DNA of 64,000 nucleotides, taken from positions 235,013-299,012 of the forward strand of contig NZ_JAJKFV010000011.1 in the NCBI RefSeq assembly GCF_020966775.1. The letters run 5' to 3'. Position numbers and translations under genes: made by a program. The notes under the pieces are model-generated. The model searched no databases, was not told the origin of the DNA, and was given only the letters and a program-made list of their open reading frames with translations. Below, in pieces: positions 37,780 through 48,081 of the stretch. The stretch comes from Rhodopirellula halodulae. Its GTDB lineage: Bacteria; Planctomycetota; Planctomycetia; Pirellulales; Pirellulaceae. Each line of letters begins with the position of its first letter. The first letter of the stretch is position 1.

Positions 37780-38438
37780 CGCTTCACCTCCCCGGCATGT
37801 ACCGAAGCACGGGCACGCAGCCGATCGTTCGGCGAAGCGATCCACGCGGGCAACTGACCAAAGTGGTGAGCGTATTCTCGTTTTGCATAAGCCAACAGGT
37901 AATGCGGATCAGCAGCCTTGGACCTCTCGGTGCTGACAGATGACTTCGACGAAGGTGATGGATGCTTTGTCAGACGGCTCAACCGATGCAGAGCCAATTC
38001 GTAAGCCCCTTGGGCTCGCAAGCGTTCACCGTCATTCAACAAACGACGTGCGTTCTGAACCAATGCCTTCGCATCCGCGATGGTTTGTTCGGTCGATGAT
38101 TTCGCCGCGAACGAGCGAGGATCATCGCCCAAAATTTGTCGGTCCATCTCTTCTTGATCAATGATGGTTGCCGAAACCGACACACCGCCGGCAAGTGCGG
38201 AACCGCCCATGGCTGTTCCGTGGGTAAGCCCACGCCGTGACGCTCGTCCGCTCTGATACGAACTACCGCCTCCAAACGTGCCTGTGCCACGGTCGGGAAT
38301 CAACATGCCGCCCGTCGACGAAAACCGTCGCACGCTGGGAAGCTGCACCACTTGAGCTTGAGACACCTCCGCACCAGCGGACAGCCCCCAAATGACACTG
38401 ACGACAATCAGCAAAGCACGCTGACATTGAAGCGGCAC
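37776..38438 (-). CDS. Secreted protein coupled to the GspF-like gene
   Basis: About 220 residues from a GTG at 38438, which gives a signal peptide (ALLIVVSVIWGLSAGAEVSQA). The open frame continues to 38585 with a Cys/Arg-rich extension I consider untranslated. The mature protein starts with a Gly/Ser-rich segment. A helical repeat-like part follows (AKALVQNARRLLNDGERLRA, YELALHRLSRL), resembling a single TPR pair, and then a basic C-terminus. No known family. The GTGA overlap with the GspF-like gene argues that the two products work together. Confidence 0.6.
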   Translation of the reverse strand: MPLQCQRALLIVVSVIWGLSAGAEVSQAQVVQLPSVRRFSSTGGMLIPDRGTGTFGGGSSYQSGRASRRGLTHGTAMGGSALAGGVSVSATIIDQEEMDRQILGDDPRSFAAKSSTEQTIADAKALVQNARRLLNDGERLRAQGAYELALHRLSRLTKHPSPSSKSSVSTERSKAADPHYLLAYAKREYAHHFGQLPAWIASPNDRLRARASVHAGEVKR

Positions 38439-38689
38439 GGCGCAAGCCGTCCGGTAACCGAGCCATCCCGCCAAGCTACATCGGCCCGCCAAACAACACC
38501 GGCCCGCAACGCCAACGAAGGAAACGACCGCTCCCCTCGCATGCGTCTGGCTCTGGTATCGCTTTTCTGGCTGTCCAACGTTCACAAGGCTGCCGTCACA
38601 TATGCCGTTACTTTCCCACCCGTAGCTTCAGCCAGGGCACACGACCAATGTAACGCATCACCCAGAAAACACAGCGGCCGGCCCAAACA

Positions 38690-39418
38690 CTACTTGGCCG
38701 AGTCTTTGATCTTATCGCCAAAGGTTCGATTGAACTTGCGAACCTTGTTAGCGACCACGGCGCGACAATAACCAGCGTTCGGATTCAACCGAAAGTAATC
38801 CTGGTGATACTCCTCGGCCACGTAGAATTTGGTGGCGGGTTCGATCAAGGTCACGATGGGATCGCGGTACTCCTTGCTCATCTTCTCGATGACCTTCTTC
38901 GCAATCTCGCGTTGCTCATCGTTGTGGACGAAGACGCTGCTTCGGTACTGGGGTCCCGCGTCGGCGCCTTGGCGATTGAGCGTGGTGGGGTCGTGGGTTT
39001 TGAAGAAGACTTCCAGGATCTCTTCGTAGTTCGTTTTTTCTGGATCGTAGTAGACCTGCACGGCTTCCGCGTGGCCCGTCTTTTTGCCGCAAACCTGCTC
39101 GTAGTTCGGGTTCGGGACTTTCCCGCCGATGTAACCCGAGACCACATCATTGATGCCTTCCATGCGTTCAAAGACGGCTTCCGTGCACCAGAAACATCCG
39201 CCGGCCAGCGTCGCGATCTTTTCACCGGAACGCGTTTTCACGTCCACGATTTCCGAATCCAGCGGCAACCCGTTGTAGTTGGGATTCGCGTTGGGATCGC
39301 TGGACTGATTTTGAGGCGGAGCGGCTTGTGAGCAGGACACCGAAATCGCCATCATCCCGATCGCCGCGAAAGAGGCCAGCGAACGCGAGAACAAGGTTTG
39401 GATCGAGGATACCGGCAT
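38690..39418 (-). CDS. msrA: Exported peptide-methionine (S)-S-oxide reductase
   Basis: 242 residues; AAGGAG lies 6 nt before the ATG at 39418. A signal segment (SLASFAAIGMMAISVSCSQA) is followed by an Asn/Pro-rich linker, so the enzyme is probably exported, perhaps as a lipoprotein at Cys29. The catalytic Cys75 lies in LAGGCFWCTEAVF, with a second Cys at 78. The rest (GYIGGKVPNPNYEQVCGKKTGHAEAV in pieces, THDPTTLNRQGAD, YHQDYFRLNPNAGYC) is canonical MsrA. It would repair oxidised methionines outside the cytoplasm, complementing the cytoplasmic copy at 9113. Confidence 0.92.
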   Translation of the reverse strand: MPVSSIQTLFSRSLASFAAIGMMAISVSCSQAAPPQNQSSDPNANPNYNGLPLDSEIVDVKTRSGEKIATLAGGCFWCTEAVFERMEGINDVVSGYIGGKVPNPNYEQVCGKKTGHAEAVQVYYDPEKTNYEEILEVFFKTHDPTTLNRQGADAGPQYRSSVFVHNDEQREIAKKVIEKMSKEYRDPIVTLIEPATKFYVAEEYHQDYFRLNPNAGYCRAVVANKVRKFNRTFGDKIKDSAK

Positions 39419-39857
39419 CAAATGCTCCTTCAGAAATCGGGATTTCGGCCGTGATCGAGGTGGTAAATGGGACTCGAGGTGGCCTACCGGGTTGATTGTT
39501 ACGCCGTGGAAACTGAATACGCAGTGGATTCCGAGCTGGATCGCGGGATATGGCCCGCAGAAAACACTTTTTTGCGGTGTGGAAAGGTTCGAAGGCCAAA
39601 GATTGTGGCTGGGAGGTCGCCGCCGAAGACATTCCATGAGGCCGGTCGAACGCCAATTGGCCACCACTTTCCAAGTGACGAGCGACCACCACCAATCCGT
39701 TCAATCTCATCAGTGAGACACTGGCTCACCAGAAAGACCTCACCAGAAAGACACTGGGTTCGAGGATTGCTTGGTTCGAGGATTGCTCGGCCGCGATAGG
39801 ATGATACGCCCTCGCCTTTTCGATCCGAATCCTTCGCCATCGCCCCCGATCCCCCGC
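39419..39857. other. Divergent intergenic region with short direct repeats
   Basis: A 439-nt gap between the exported msrA (minus) and a thioesterase gene (plus). Near its right end, at 39722-39790, TCACCAGAAAGAC and GGTTCGAGGATTGCT each occur twice in tandem. Divergent promoters are expected; no gene is supported. Confidence 0.5.
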
Positions 39858-40307
39858 ATGTCACGCCCGTACTTTGACCTCCACCACACGGTTGCGATCG
39901 ACGAGATCGATGCCCAACAGCACGTCCACAATTTGCGGTATTTGCAATGGACGCTTTGGGCGGCTCGGGATCACAGCGCCGCGGAGGGTTGGGATGCGGC
40001 GACGGCTTTGGAAAACGGATTCGGCTGGGTCGTTCGTGGGCACGACATCACCTATCGAGCCGCAGCCTTGGCGGGTGACGAAGTGATTGTCCGCACCTGG
40101 ATCCCCAGCTGGAATCGTTATTCCTGCCAACGCCACTACATGGTGACTCGGCCGGCGGATCAAACCGTGCTCGCGCGAGTCCAAACACGATGGGTGTTCG
40201 TGGATTTGAAACAACACCGCGCGGTCGAGATCCCACCGGCCGCCGTGAACGCGATCACTCTGTGTGAGACCTCCCCACCGCTTCCATGGAACGATGATGA
40301 CGCCTGA
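39858..40307 (+). CDS. Acyl-CoA thioesterase, 4HBT family
   Basis: 149 residues, a single hotdog domain. The segment IDEIDAQQHVHNLRYLQWTL matches the 4-hydroxybenzoyl-CoA thioesterase signature, in which the Asp (here within IDAQQHVHN) is catalytic. The following WVVRGHDITYRAAALAGDEV is also typical. It would hydrolyse an acyl-CoA of unknown chain type in the cytoplasm. The ATG at 39858 fits the family N-terminus. The stop overlaps the start of the next gene by 14 nt. Confidence 0.83.
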   Translation: MSRPYFDLHHTVAIDEIDAQQHVHNLRYLQWTLWAARDHSAAEGWDAATALENGFGWVVRGHDITYRAAALAGDEVIVRTWIPSWNRYSCQRHYMVTRPADQTVLARVQTRWVFVDLKQHRAVEIPPAAVNAITLCETSPPLPWNDDDA

Positions 40308-40755
40308 CCGACAGCTTCAGTGGTTTTTGCGATTCGTCGGCGGCGTGAGTCTGCTCGCTTTCGCCGCCGCGATCATGCCCGAAAAATGGATGATCGAAAT
40401 GGCGGAAGAACTCGGGTTCGATCCGTTCCCCAATTCGCCGTTGACGTTTTACTTGGCTCGCAATCTGTCGCTGCTGTACGGGTTTGTCGGATCGCTGTTG
40501 CTGATCCTGTCCAGCGACCTGCCGCGATACCGTGAATTGATCGGCTGGGCCGCCATCGGAACCATGCTCTTTGGGCTCTTGCAATTGCTCGTGGACGCAA
40601 TGTCCGGATTGCCCGGCTGGTGGACGGTTGGGGAGGGCGTTTCGACGCTGGCCGGCGGGTTGCTGCTGCGATGGCTGGAGCAACGGGCTCGGTCGAACGG
40701 AACGCCGCGTGACACGGGCGCGGACCGGGCGGGTTTCGAGGAATCGCTTGGTTGA
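40294..40755 (+). CDS. Small integral membrane protein, function unknown
   Basis: About 153 residues with four hydrophobic segments (FVGGVSLLAFAAAIM, LYGFVGSLLLILS, IGWAAIGTMLFGLLQLLV and VSTLAGGLLLRWL). No family is recognised with certainty. The pattern resembles small four-helix DUF membrane proteins. It starts within the thioesterase gene (ATGATG at 40294), so expression is coupled. The C-terminus is Arg-rich and cytoplasmic by the positive-inside rule. Confidence 0.65.
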   Translation: MMTPDRQLQWFLRFVGGVSLLAFAAAIMPEKWMIEMAEELGFDPFPNSPLTFYLARNLSLLYGFVGSLLLILSSDLPRYRELIGWAAIGTMLFGLLQLLVDAMSGLPGWWTVGEGVSTLAGGLLLRWLEQRARSNGTPRDTGADRAGFEESLG

Positions 40756-40833
40756 GTATTTTTCTGCTCCGCCGAGGATCTTTCGGCAGCTTTTGATTAT
40801 CAAACTTCACCTTCCAAACCATTTGCTCCTGCC

Positions 40834-41292
40834 ATGCAACGCACCCTCGTCTTGCTGAAGCCCGACTGTGTTCAACGCCGCTTGATCGGTGACATCCTCT
40901 CCCGTTTCGAAGCCAAGGGCTTGCACATCGTCGCGATGAAATTGCTGCAAGTGACGCCTGAGATGTCGAAGCAACACTACGCCGAGCACGTCGAAAAGCC
41001 GTTCTACCCGTCGCTCGAAAGCTTCATCACTTCCGCTCCCGTGGTGGCAATCGCTCTGGAAGGGTTGGAAGTCATCCGCGTGGTTCGCGACATGTTGGGC
41101 GCGACCAACGGTTTGCAAGCCGCTCCCGGAACCATCCGAGGCGATTTCAGCAGCAGCCGTCAGATGAACTTGGTTCACGCCAGCGACAGTGAAGAGTCGG
41201 CCAAGCGTGAATTGGATCTGTATTTCAACGCGGAAGAATTCTGCGACTACTCGCTGGTCCTGACGCCTTTCATGCGTGCCGACGACGAATAG
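40834..41292 (+). CDS. ndk: Nucleoside diphosphate kinase
   Basis: 152 residues. Ndk transfers the terminal phosphate between nucleoside triphosphates and diphosphates through a phospho-histidine. The catalytic His115 is in MNLVHASDS (the usual form is NxxHGSDS, here with Ala for Gly). The N-terminus MQRTLVLLKPDCVQRRLIGD and the segment ALEGLEVIRVVRDMLGATN are canonical. It lies between a membrane protein and a secreted protein on the same strand. Confidence 0.96.
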   Translation: MQRTLVLLKPDCVQRRLIGDILSRFEAKGLHIVAMKLLQVTPEMSKQHYAEHVEKPFYPSLESFITSAPVVAIALEGLEVIRVVRDMLGATNGLQAAPGTIRGDFSSSRQMNLVHASDSEESAKRELDLYFNAEEFCDYSLVLTPFMRADDE

Positions 41293-41331
41293 TTATAATT
41301 TGGGTTCCCTCCTTCCCACCTGAGGCAACCC

Positions 41332-42234
41332 ATGTCGCTGCTCGCCCCGCCGTCGATCGTTTGTGGATCGACTCGTTTCGCCGCCGCTTTCACTCGCTGG
41401 AGCGGCATGCTGGTTTTGACCGGGATGATAGGCGGCCTCTCCGGCGACTCGCAGGCATGTGCACAGGGATTCAAACCCGGGGCACAGAATTATGGCGCAG
41501 CTCAAGGCGTCGCCAACGAGGTCACTTCCTTCGACGCAAGGCTGGTGGCTTCCCGCGGCAACATCCTGACCGTGGAGCGAGAAGATGGCACGCAAGTCAT
41601 GGTGCAGACGCCGGACTCACCGGCTCAACTCACCTTCATTGCGAAAGCCTTGCCCGCCTACCTGCGTCCCGGCATGTTGGTTCGTTTCCGAGCCAACCTG
41701 GGTCCCACCGGAACGCCGCTCGCCCCGGTCGAAAAGCTGGAGCTGTTCGCTCCGGTCAATCCGAAAATGCTCAAGGGACGCGAACGAGAACGCTATCAAC
41801 CTGGCGTTCACTCCGACAATCACGCGGCCCGAGGGAACAACGGGCCTCCCAGTGGCCCGGTGACCGTGGTGGGAAATCTGATGGCGTTGAATCCGCAAGG
41901 CGGCTTGGCCTTGCGTGCCGGCAACATCCCCGTGCAAACCATGACTTCACCGGAATTGGAACTGCAGATCCGAGTCAACAACCTATCGATGGCTCAGCCC
42001 GGTGACCCGGTTCATGTGCGTGGGTTCTATCAACCGCCGGACGAAACGAAGGTCAAAGCCGAAACGATCGAGATCAAACCCGATCGAGTCTATGGCGAAA
42101 CCCCGCCACCCAACGAACGACGATCGCGACGCGGAAAACGAGGCGAGGCCGACGCGGGTGAGAACGCTAACAAAGCGGACAAACCTGACATGCCTGCCGA
42201 AGCGAAGGAAGACGACGCGGGTGTGGAAGAGTGA
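41332..42234 (+). CDS. Secreted protein, function unknown
   Basis: 300 residues. GAGG lies about 8 nt before the ATG. A signal-like segment (GMLVLTGMIGGLSGDSQACA) ends near residue 43. The mature part looks like two beta-rich modules. The first (VASRGNILTVEREDGTQVMV) resembles an OB-like or S1-like strand pattern; the second begins near 180 (VTVVGNLMALNPQGGLALR). The C-terminal 50 residues are Lys/Glu/Asp-rich (RRGKRGEADAGENANKADK). Family unknown; common as lineage-specific exported proteins in planctomycetes. Confidence 0.68.
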   Translation: MSLLAPPSIVCGSTRFAAAFTRWSGMLVLTGMIGGLSGDSQACAQGFKPGAQNYGAAQGVANEVTSFDARLVASRGNILTVEREDGTQVMVQTPDSPAQLTFIAKALPAYLRPGMLVRFRANLGPTGTPLAPVEKLELFAPVNPKMLKGRERERYQPGVHSDNHAARGNNGPPSGPVTVVGNLMALNPQGGLALRAGNIPVQTMTSPELELQIRVNNLSMAQPGDPVHVRGFYQPPDETKVKAETIEIKPDRVYGETPPPNERRSRRGKRGEADAGENANKADKPDMPAEAKEDDAGVEE

Positions 42235-42357
42235 ATCGGAGAACGACGCGTTCCTTCCAAGTTCGATCGTCCGGCATCGTCACCGGAGTGCTCGCGTACT
42301 CCCGCTAACAATTGTTCCTTCGCGTTGCGGCGCAAGCCGCCCGATCCCACACCAGCC

Positions 42358-44271
42358 CTATTCCACTCCTCTGACTAACCGCAACACCGGCTGATCCCGA
42401 TCGGGCCACGACACCGTCAAGTCAGCTTCCAGGTACGCTTGCCCAGCCAAAGTAGCAATCAACTGGTCCAGCTCCGCCAGTCTCTCCGAAAACAACTGCA
42501 GATTCTTCTGCTGCCGTCCGAGCTGTTCCTGCTGTTGCTCCAGTCTCGACTCCAATCGTCGCGCACGTGAACGTCCGGCTTGCGAGATGGCGACCTCCAA
42601 CTCCGCAAATCGTTGGTCGGCGAGTTCCATCTGCTGCGTGACCACCGCCAAGGTCGTCGCGACGTCTTTCCGGTCGGTCCACTGCCACGGCATCGACGGG
42701 TCCAAACGAGCTCCGAAACGAACCCGTGCCGTCATCATTTTGGTGGTTTGAATGTCGACGCGAATCACCACAGCCACGGATTCCGAATCTCGCTGGCTGA
42801 GCACGGCGATACCGCGAACCTTTCGCGGCGACTCGTTTTCGATCGGTTCGATCCAACCAACATCAACGCCCTCGGGAACATTCAGTCCCAACGTCAAACG
42901 AGTCTGTTTGGGCTCCGGCGGCGCGGTCAAATCCCACTTGGTGGTTACATCTCGCGACGCCAGATCGATAGGAATCGCATCCGATTCCAAACTTGGTCGC
43001 AGGTAAACTTGCTTTCCTGAACCCGACGACAAACAAGCATGCGAGAGCGAGTTCAGGTCGCGGCTGGCCGACTTCTCCAACCATGCAAACCGCAGTCCGT
43101 CGGACTCCGCCTTCATCTCCGCAACCGCCTGTCCGGTCGCCGCGTTTTCGATCGACCAATTGCCATCGGCCGGACCAACCACGCGGTAGGGCGACTCCTT
43201 GCTGGGGAACTCCAACGTCGCGTCGCTCAGCGCGTTGGCTGGCACTGCAAGCAGACTTCCTTCAACCTCGACCGCATCACGAAGTGGCGGCAACGCGACA
43301 AACATCGCCTGTGCATCATCGCTGATCGACCGCGACGTCGATTCGATGACCGCATCGCTGTCCATCACGTCCGATTCTGCATCGCTCATCACATCGGCTT
43401 CTTCACCACCACCAAACGAAGCCACCGATTCACCATCGCGACTTTCCATGTCGGCCGAATCCGTCGTACCCGCGGTCTCATCGGACGTCGCCTCTGCGCC
43501 GACATCTTCCTGCATCGCGGCCGGGATCAATGCGTCCAATGAAAACGCGAGACCCGCCATCGAATCATCATCCGTGGAACCAGTCGAAGCTGGCGTCGTA
43601 ACTTCTCCCAAGACATCCGTCGGGCTCATCGCCAATGAGTCTGCGATTGAATCATCAAAGCCTTGATCGACACTCGCGTCCGCTTCGATCAAGTTACTCA
43701 GCTCCAACTCGTCTTCGTTGCCGAAGCTTCGCCCGCCGGCTGCCGTCGCTGGTTGCGAGGGGGATCCACCTCGATCCGTGACCGGTGCTGAATTAGCCAC
43801 GGACGAACGTTCCGCCACCGCGGCGCCTCGGCTTGGCCAAAACAGCCACAACGACAGCAGCCCCGCAACGATCAGCCCGCCGCTCAACGCAATGACCTTT
43901 GGCGAACGAGACTTCTTCTCTCGAGTCCTTTTCGATCGAACACCCTCATCAAATTGCGTCAACACCATGTTGTCCGCAACGACGTCATCCGACTCGGGTT
44001 CTGTCTCGCCAAGCTCCTCCGACGTCAACTCGTCCGACACCAGGACCAATCGGCCCTGGTGATCCACGCCGTGAGTTTGCCAATACGCATGCCCAGGAGA
44101 TCGCAGTGCGTTCTCGTCCGCATTCGGGTCATCTTCCCGCCCGAGCGTGTTCGAAGCTTCAGCGACCAATCGGTTCCACACGTCCGCCGGGGGCTCCCCC
44201 AGCCGCTCGATCATTTCGGCGACGGATTCGAGACCAGGCGAATTCGTGGATCCTTGTGAGGTCGTGTTCAT
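42358..44271 (-). CDS. Large single-span membrane protein with coiled coil, function unknown
   Basis: 637 residues. A cytoplasmic N-terminus of about 125 residues is followed by a basic patch and one membrane helix (VIALSGGLIVAGLLSLWLF). Then comes a Ser/Asp/Glu-rich stretch of roughly 190 residues (such as MESRDGESVASFGGGEEADV). A folded beta-rich domain follows (YRVVGPADGNWSIENAATG). Near the C-terminus is a coiled coil (LESRLEQQQEQLGRQQKNLQ). The N-terminal region resembles small cytoplasmic domains seen in other planctomycete membrane proteins, but I cannot name it. The start at 44271 was preferred over the frame opening at 44334. Confidence 0.7.
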   Translation of the reverse strand: MNTTSQGSTNSPGLESVAEMIERLGEPPADVWNRLVAEASNTLGREDDPNADENALRSPGHAYWQTHGVDHQGRLVLVSDELTSEELGETEPESDDVVADNMVLTQFDEGVRSKRTREKKSRSPKVIALSGGLIVAGLLSLWLFWPSRGAAVAERSSVANSAPVTDRGGSPSQPATAAGGRSFGNEDELELSNLIEADASVDQGFDDSIADSLAMSPTDVLGEVTTPASTGSTDDDSMAGLAFSLDALIPAAMQEDVGAEATSDETAGTTDSADMESRDGESVASFGGGEEADVMSDAESDVMDSDAVIESTSRSISDDAQAMFVALPPLRDAVEVEGSLLAVPANALSDATLEFPSKESPYRVVGPADGNWSIENAATGQAVAEMKAESDGLRFAWLEKSASRDLNSLSHACLSSGSGKQVYLRPSLESDAIPIDLASRDVTTKWDLTAPPEPKQTRLTLGLNVPEGVDVGWIEPIENESPRKVRGIAVLSQRDSESVAVVIRVDIQTTKMMTARVRFGARLDPSMPWQWTDRKDVATTLAVVTQQMELADQRFAELEVAISQAGRSRARRLESRLEQQQEQLGRQQKNLQLFSERLAELDQLIATLAGQAYLEADLTVSWPDRDQPVLRLVRGVE

Positions 44272-44524
44272 GACAAACGTTATAGCGAAACGTTTGCTTT
44301 CCCGGCCAACCACACGGGGCTGTAATTCCCGCACAGCCCGACTTCATCGAAACTTCACTCCGATGAAAAGTTTGCCCGCAGCAAAGCGGCCGTCACATTC
44401 CATGGGACGAACCGGCTGATATTCTGCAAACGCCCCCGGGCATACCGCACGTCACTGAATCCTGGCGAATCCAGCGACGTTGTGAGTCGCCAGCGCGAGC
44501 GTCACACCACCGGTTGCCTCACCA

Positions 44525-46364
44525 TCAAGGAACCAGCAATGCGGTGCCACTGACGGCGGCGGCTTGGTACCAAGCCCCCTTCAAGCTCAACGGCACGGGA
44601 GGAATGATCCAAGGAGCACAGTTGCCAGGTCGGTAATACCCCAACGCGTATTGGCATTCGTGCGGAGAGTGGACACCCATCTTGTACGGCAACACGGCGA
44701 TGTTGGCGAAGAAGTGAGCCGACGACAACACGGGCTGCAACACGGGGCCGGCGGTGTGGCCGTAGCGTTCCAAATTGACTTCTTCGAAGTACAACGGCTT
44801 GTGACACAAGTTGGACGCCGCCCAAACCACGGTGGTGGGTTTCCAACGACGCGGTTGGAAATCCACTTGTTCGAGCAAGCATTCGGTCGGCAATCCCCAG
44901 TTCTCCGAAATGAATCCCAAATCCGATTCGCTGAGTCGGTTGATGGGCAACTCTTCTCGCGTTCCAAACTCGGTCACGATGACCGCTTTTTCATAGGCCA
45001 AGTCAACCAAGCGACCGGTGCCCATGGTTCGTCCGTCGATGCTTCGCCATGTCCGTGATTCTTGACGTTCGTCGAAGCGTTCTTTGACCTTTTGGTATTC
45101 GGCTTCGTCAATGATGTCGGGACGATACGGCGGGCTGATGTCCAAGGACACCAAGTCAATCGTTTGGCTGGCGATGCGTTCTCGGAAGTCATCGCAAGAC
45201 AAACCACTCAAGCGACGGTTGGGACCATCGTCACCCATGATGGCCGCGTCGTCACGATCCGCCTGGGGCCGCAAGCGATCCTCAGCGGGATCCTCCAGTT
45301 CCATCCGATCCAACTCATCGCGTGTTCGTTCGTCTTCGCTTCGTCGTTCAAACGGGTTTGAGTTGAAACGATCCGAGGGTGAGGTTTCCGTCTCGGGTGC
45401 AAGCTCCAACGGCTGCGGCTGAGTCGGCAAGTTGGACTCGTCCTCCAGCATGTCACGAATCGACGAATCGGGTTGCCCGAAGCTGTCCGATGGTTGCGTT
45501 GGCAAGGTTTCCGGCGAAGGCAGCTCTTCGAGGCCAGGTGGCACCATCTCAATGGGCGAGCCAGCCGGATTGTTTGGTGTCGTGTTCGGCAAACCACCCG
45601 CTTCATCTCGAAATGGATTGGCATTCCAGTTTGGCTGACTCCCCGCACCGTTGCCAGTGGTCGGTGGGGCAATTGGTTGAGCATCCGCTGGCGCGGGATC
45701 GAAGTCGGGCAACTCAAACCCGCCACCTGCTTGCTGCATGAATGCCGCGCGCTGGATGGGTTGTGGCTGCGGCGTGTTTTCGCGAACCGAGCCCGCTTGG
45801 CTCATCGGTTGGGCGTGAGCGACGGATTGTTGAAACGCGTTGCCTTCCGCGGCGGGTTGCATCGCCGGTTGTTGGAACGCTTGATCGCTGATTCGAGCGG
45901 CTTCTTGCGAGGCAACTTGTGGGCTCTTCCGCCACTGCAGATCCCAACCGGGTCGACGGGCTGCATCCGTGGTGCTGGTCACGCCCGCATTCGCGGCAAC
46001 GTGCTGACGCGACGCCTGGTAGCTGGCTGGCGTGGTCGGCGTGGTTCGCAGCAAATCCGATGTCCGCATTCGCGGGATCGGTTGGCCGAGCGACGCGGAA
46101 GAGGAATTGGCCGGCTGGGCCGCTGGCGAAGTTGGATGGGCCAGCGGGTGAACCTGATCGGTCACGCGAGTGGGCCCAAAGCTGTCTTGGGCCTGGATCG
46201 CGGACGGTGCCGAGAAAGCCGCGAAAGAGAAGGTGCCGACACCGAGGCCGGCCGCAATCCAACCGGCCAACCAACGACGGCGAGCCGATTTGGCTGAATT
46301 CAATTTGGCTGAACCCAGTCTCCCTGCACATTGTGTCAGGCGACTGGCGGTTGCAACGTCCGAA

Positions 46365-46390
<26 letters not shown>
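44525..46390 (-). CDS. Large exported protein with disordered middle, function unknown
   Basis: About 621 residues. A long basic N-region precedes a signal segment ([20 protein letters not shown]). The next 330 residues are Pro/Gln/Ser/Asn-rich and repetitive. The C-terminal part (about 380-621) is a compact domain with several Cys ([75 protein letters not shown]). The Cys-rich domain recurs in planctomycete exported proteins, but its function is unknown to me. The ATG at 46390 overlaps the end of guaB by 26 nt. Confidence 0.7.
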
Positions 46391-47849
<1,459 letters not shown>

Positions 47850-47987
47850 GCCGTTTTCGTTCCCACGGGTCCGTGGGCATCCAAATGTGATGCGTTGGGG
47901 AAAACGAGCGATTATGACGCTCGCCGCGGTCGAGTTGTAGGGCACCTTGCCGGACAGACGACGAAAGACTGAGTCACCGCCCAACCC

Positions 47988-48056
47988 GTCGCCGGATTCG
48001 CCAAGGATTCGGACGCGACTCAACTCGAACCTCTGAATTCTGGCGAATCCAGCTAC
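47988..48056. repeat. Pair of E1-end repeats in opposite orientation
   Basis: CGCCGGATTCGCCAAGGATTCG (inverted) and CTGAATTCTGGCGAATCCAG (direct) face each other between the divergent guaB and ftsK genes. The second is itself an imperfect inverted repeat. Confidence 0.65.
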
Positions 48057-48081
48057 ACTCCGCCCTTTCCGACTCAACGCC

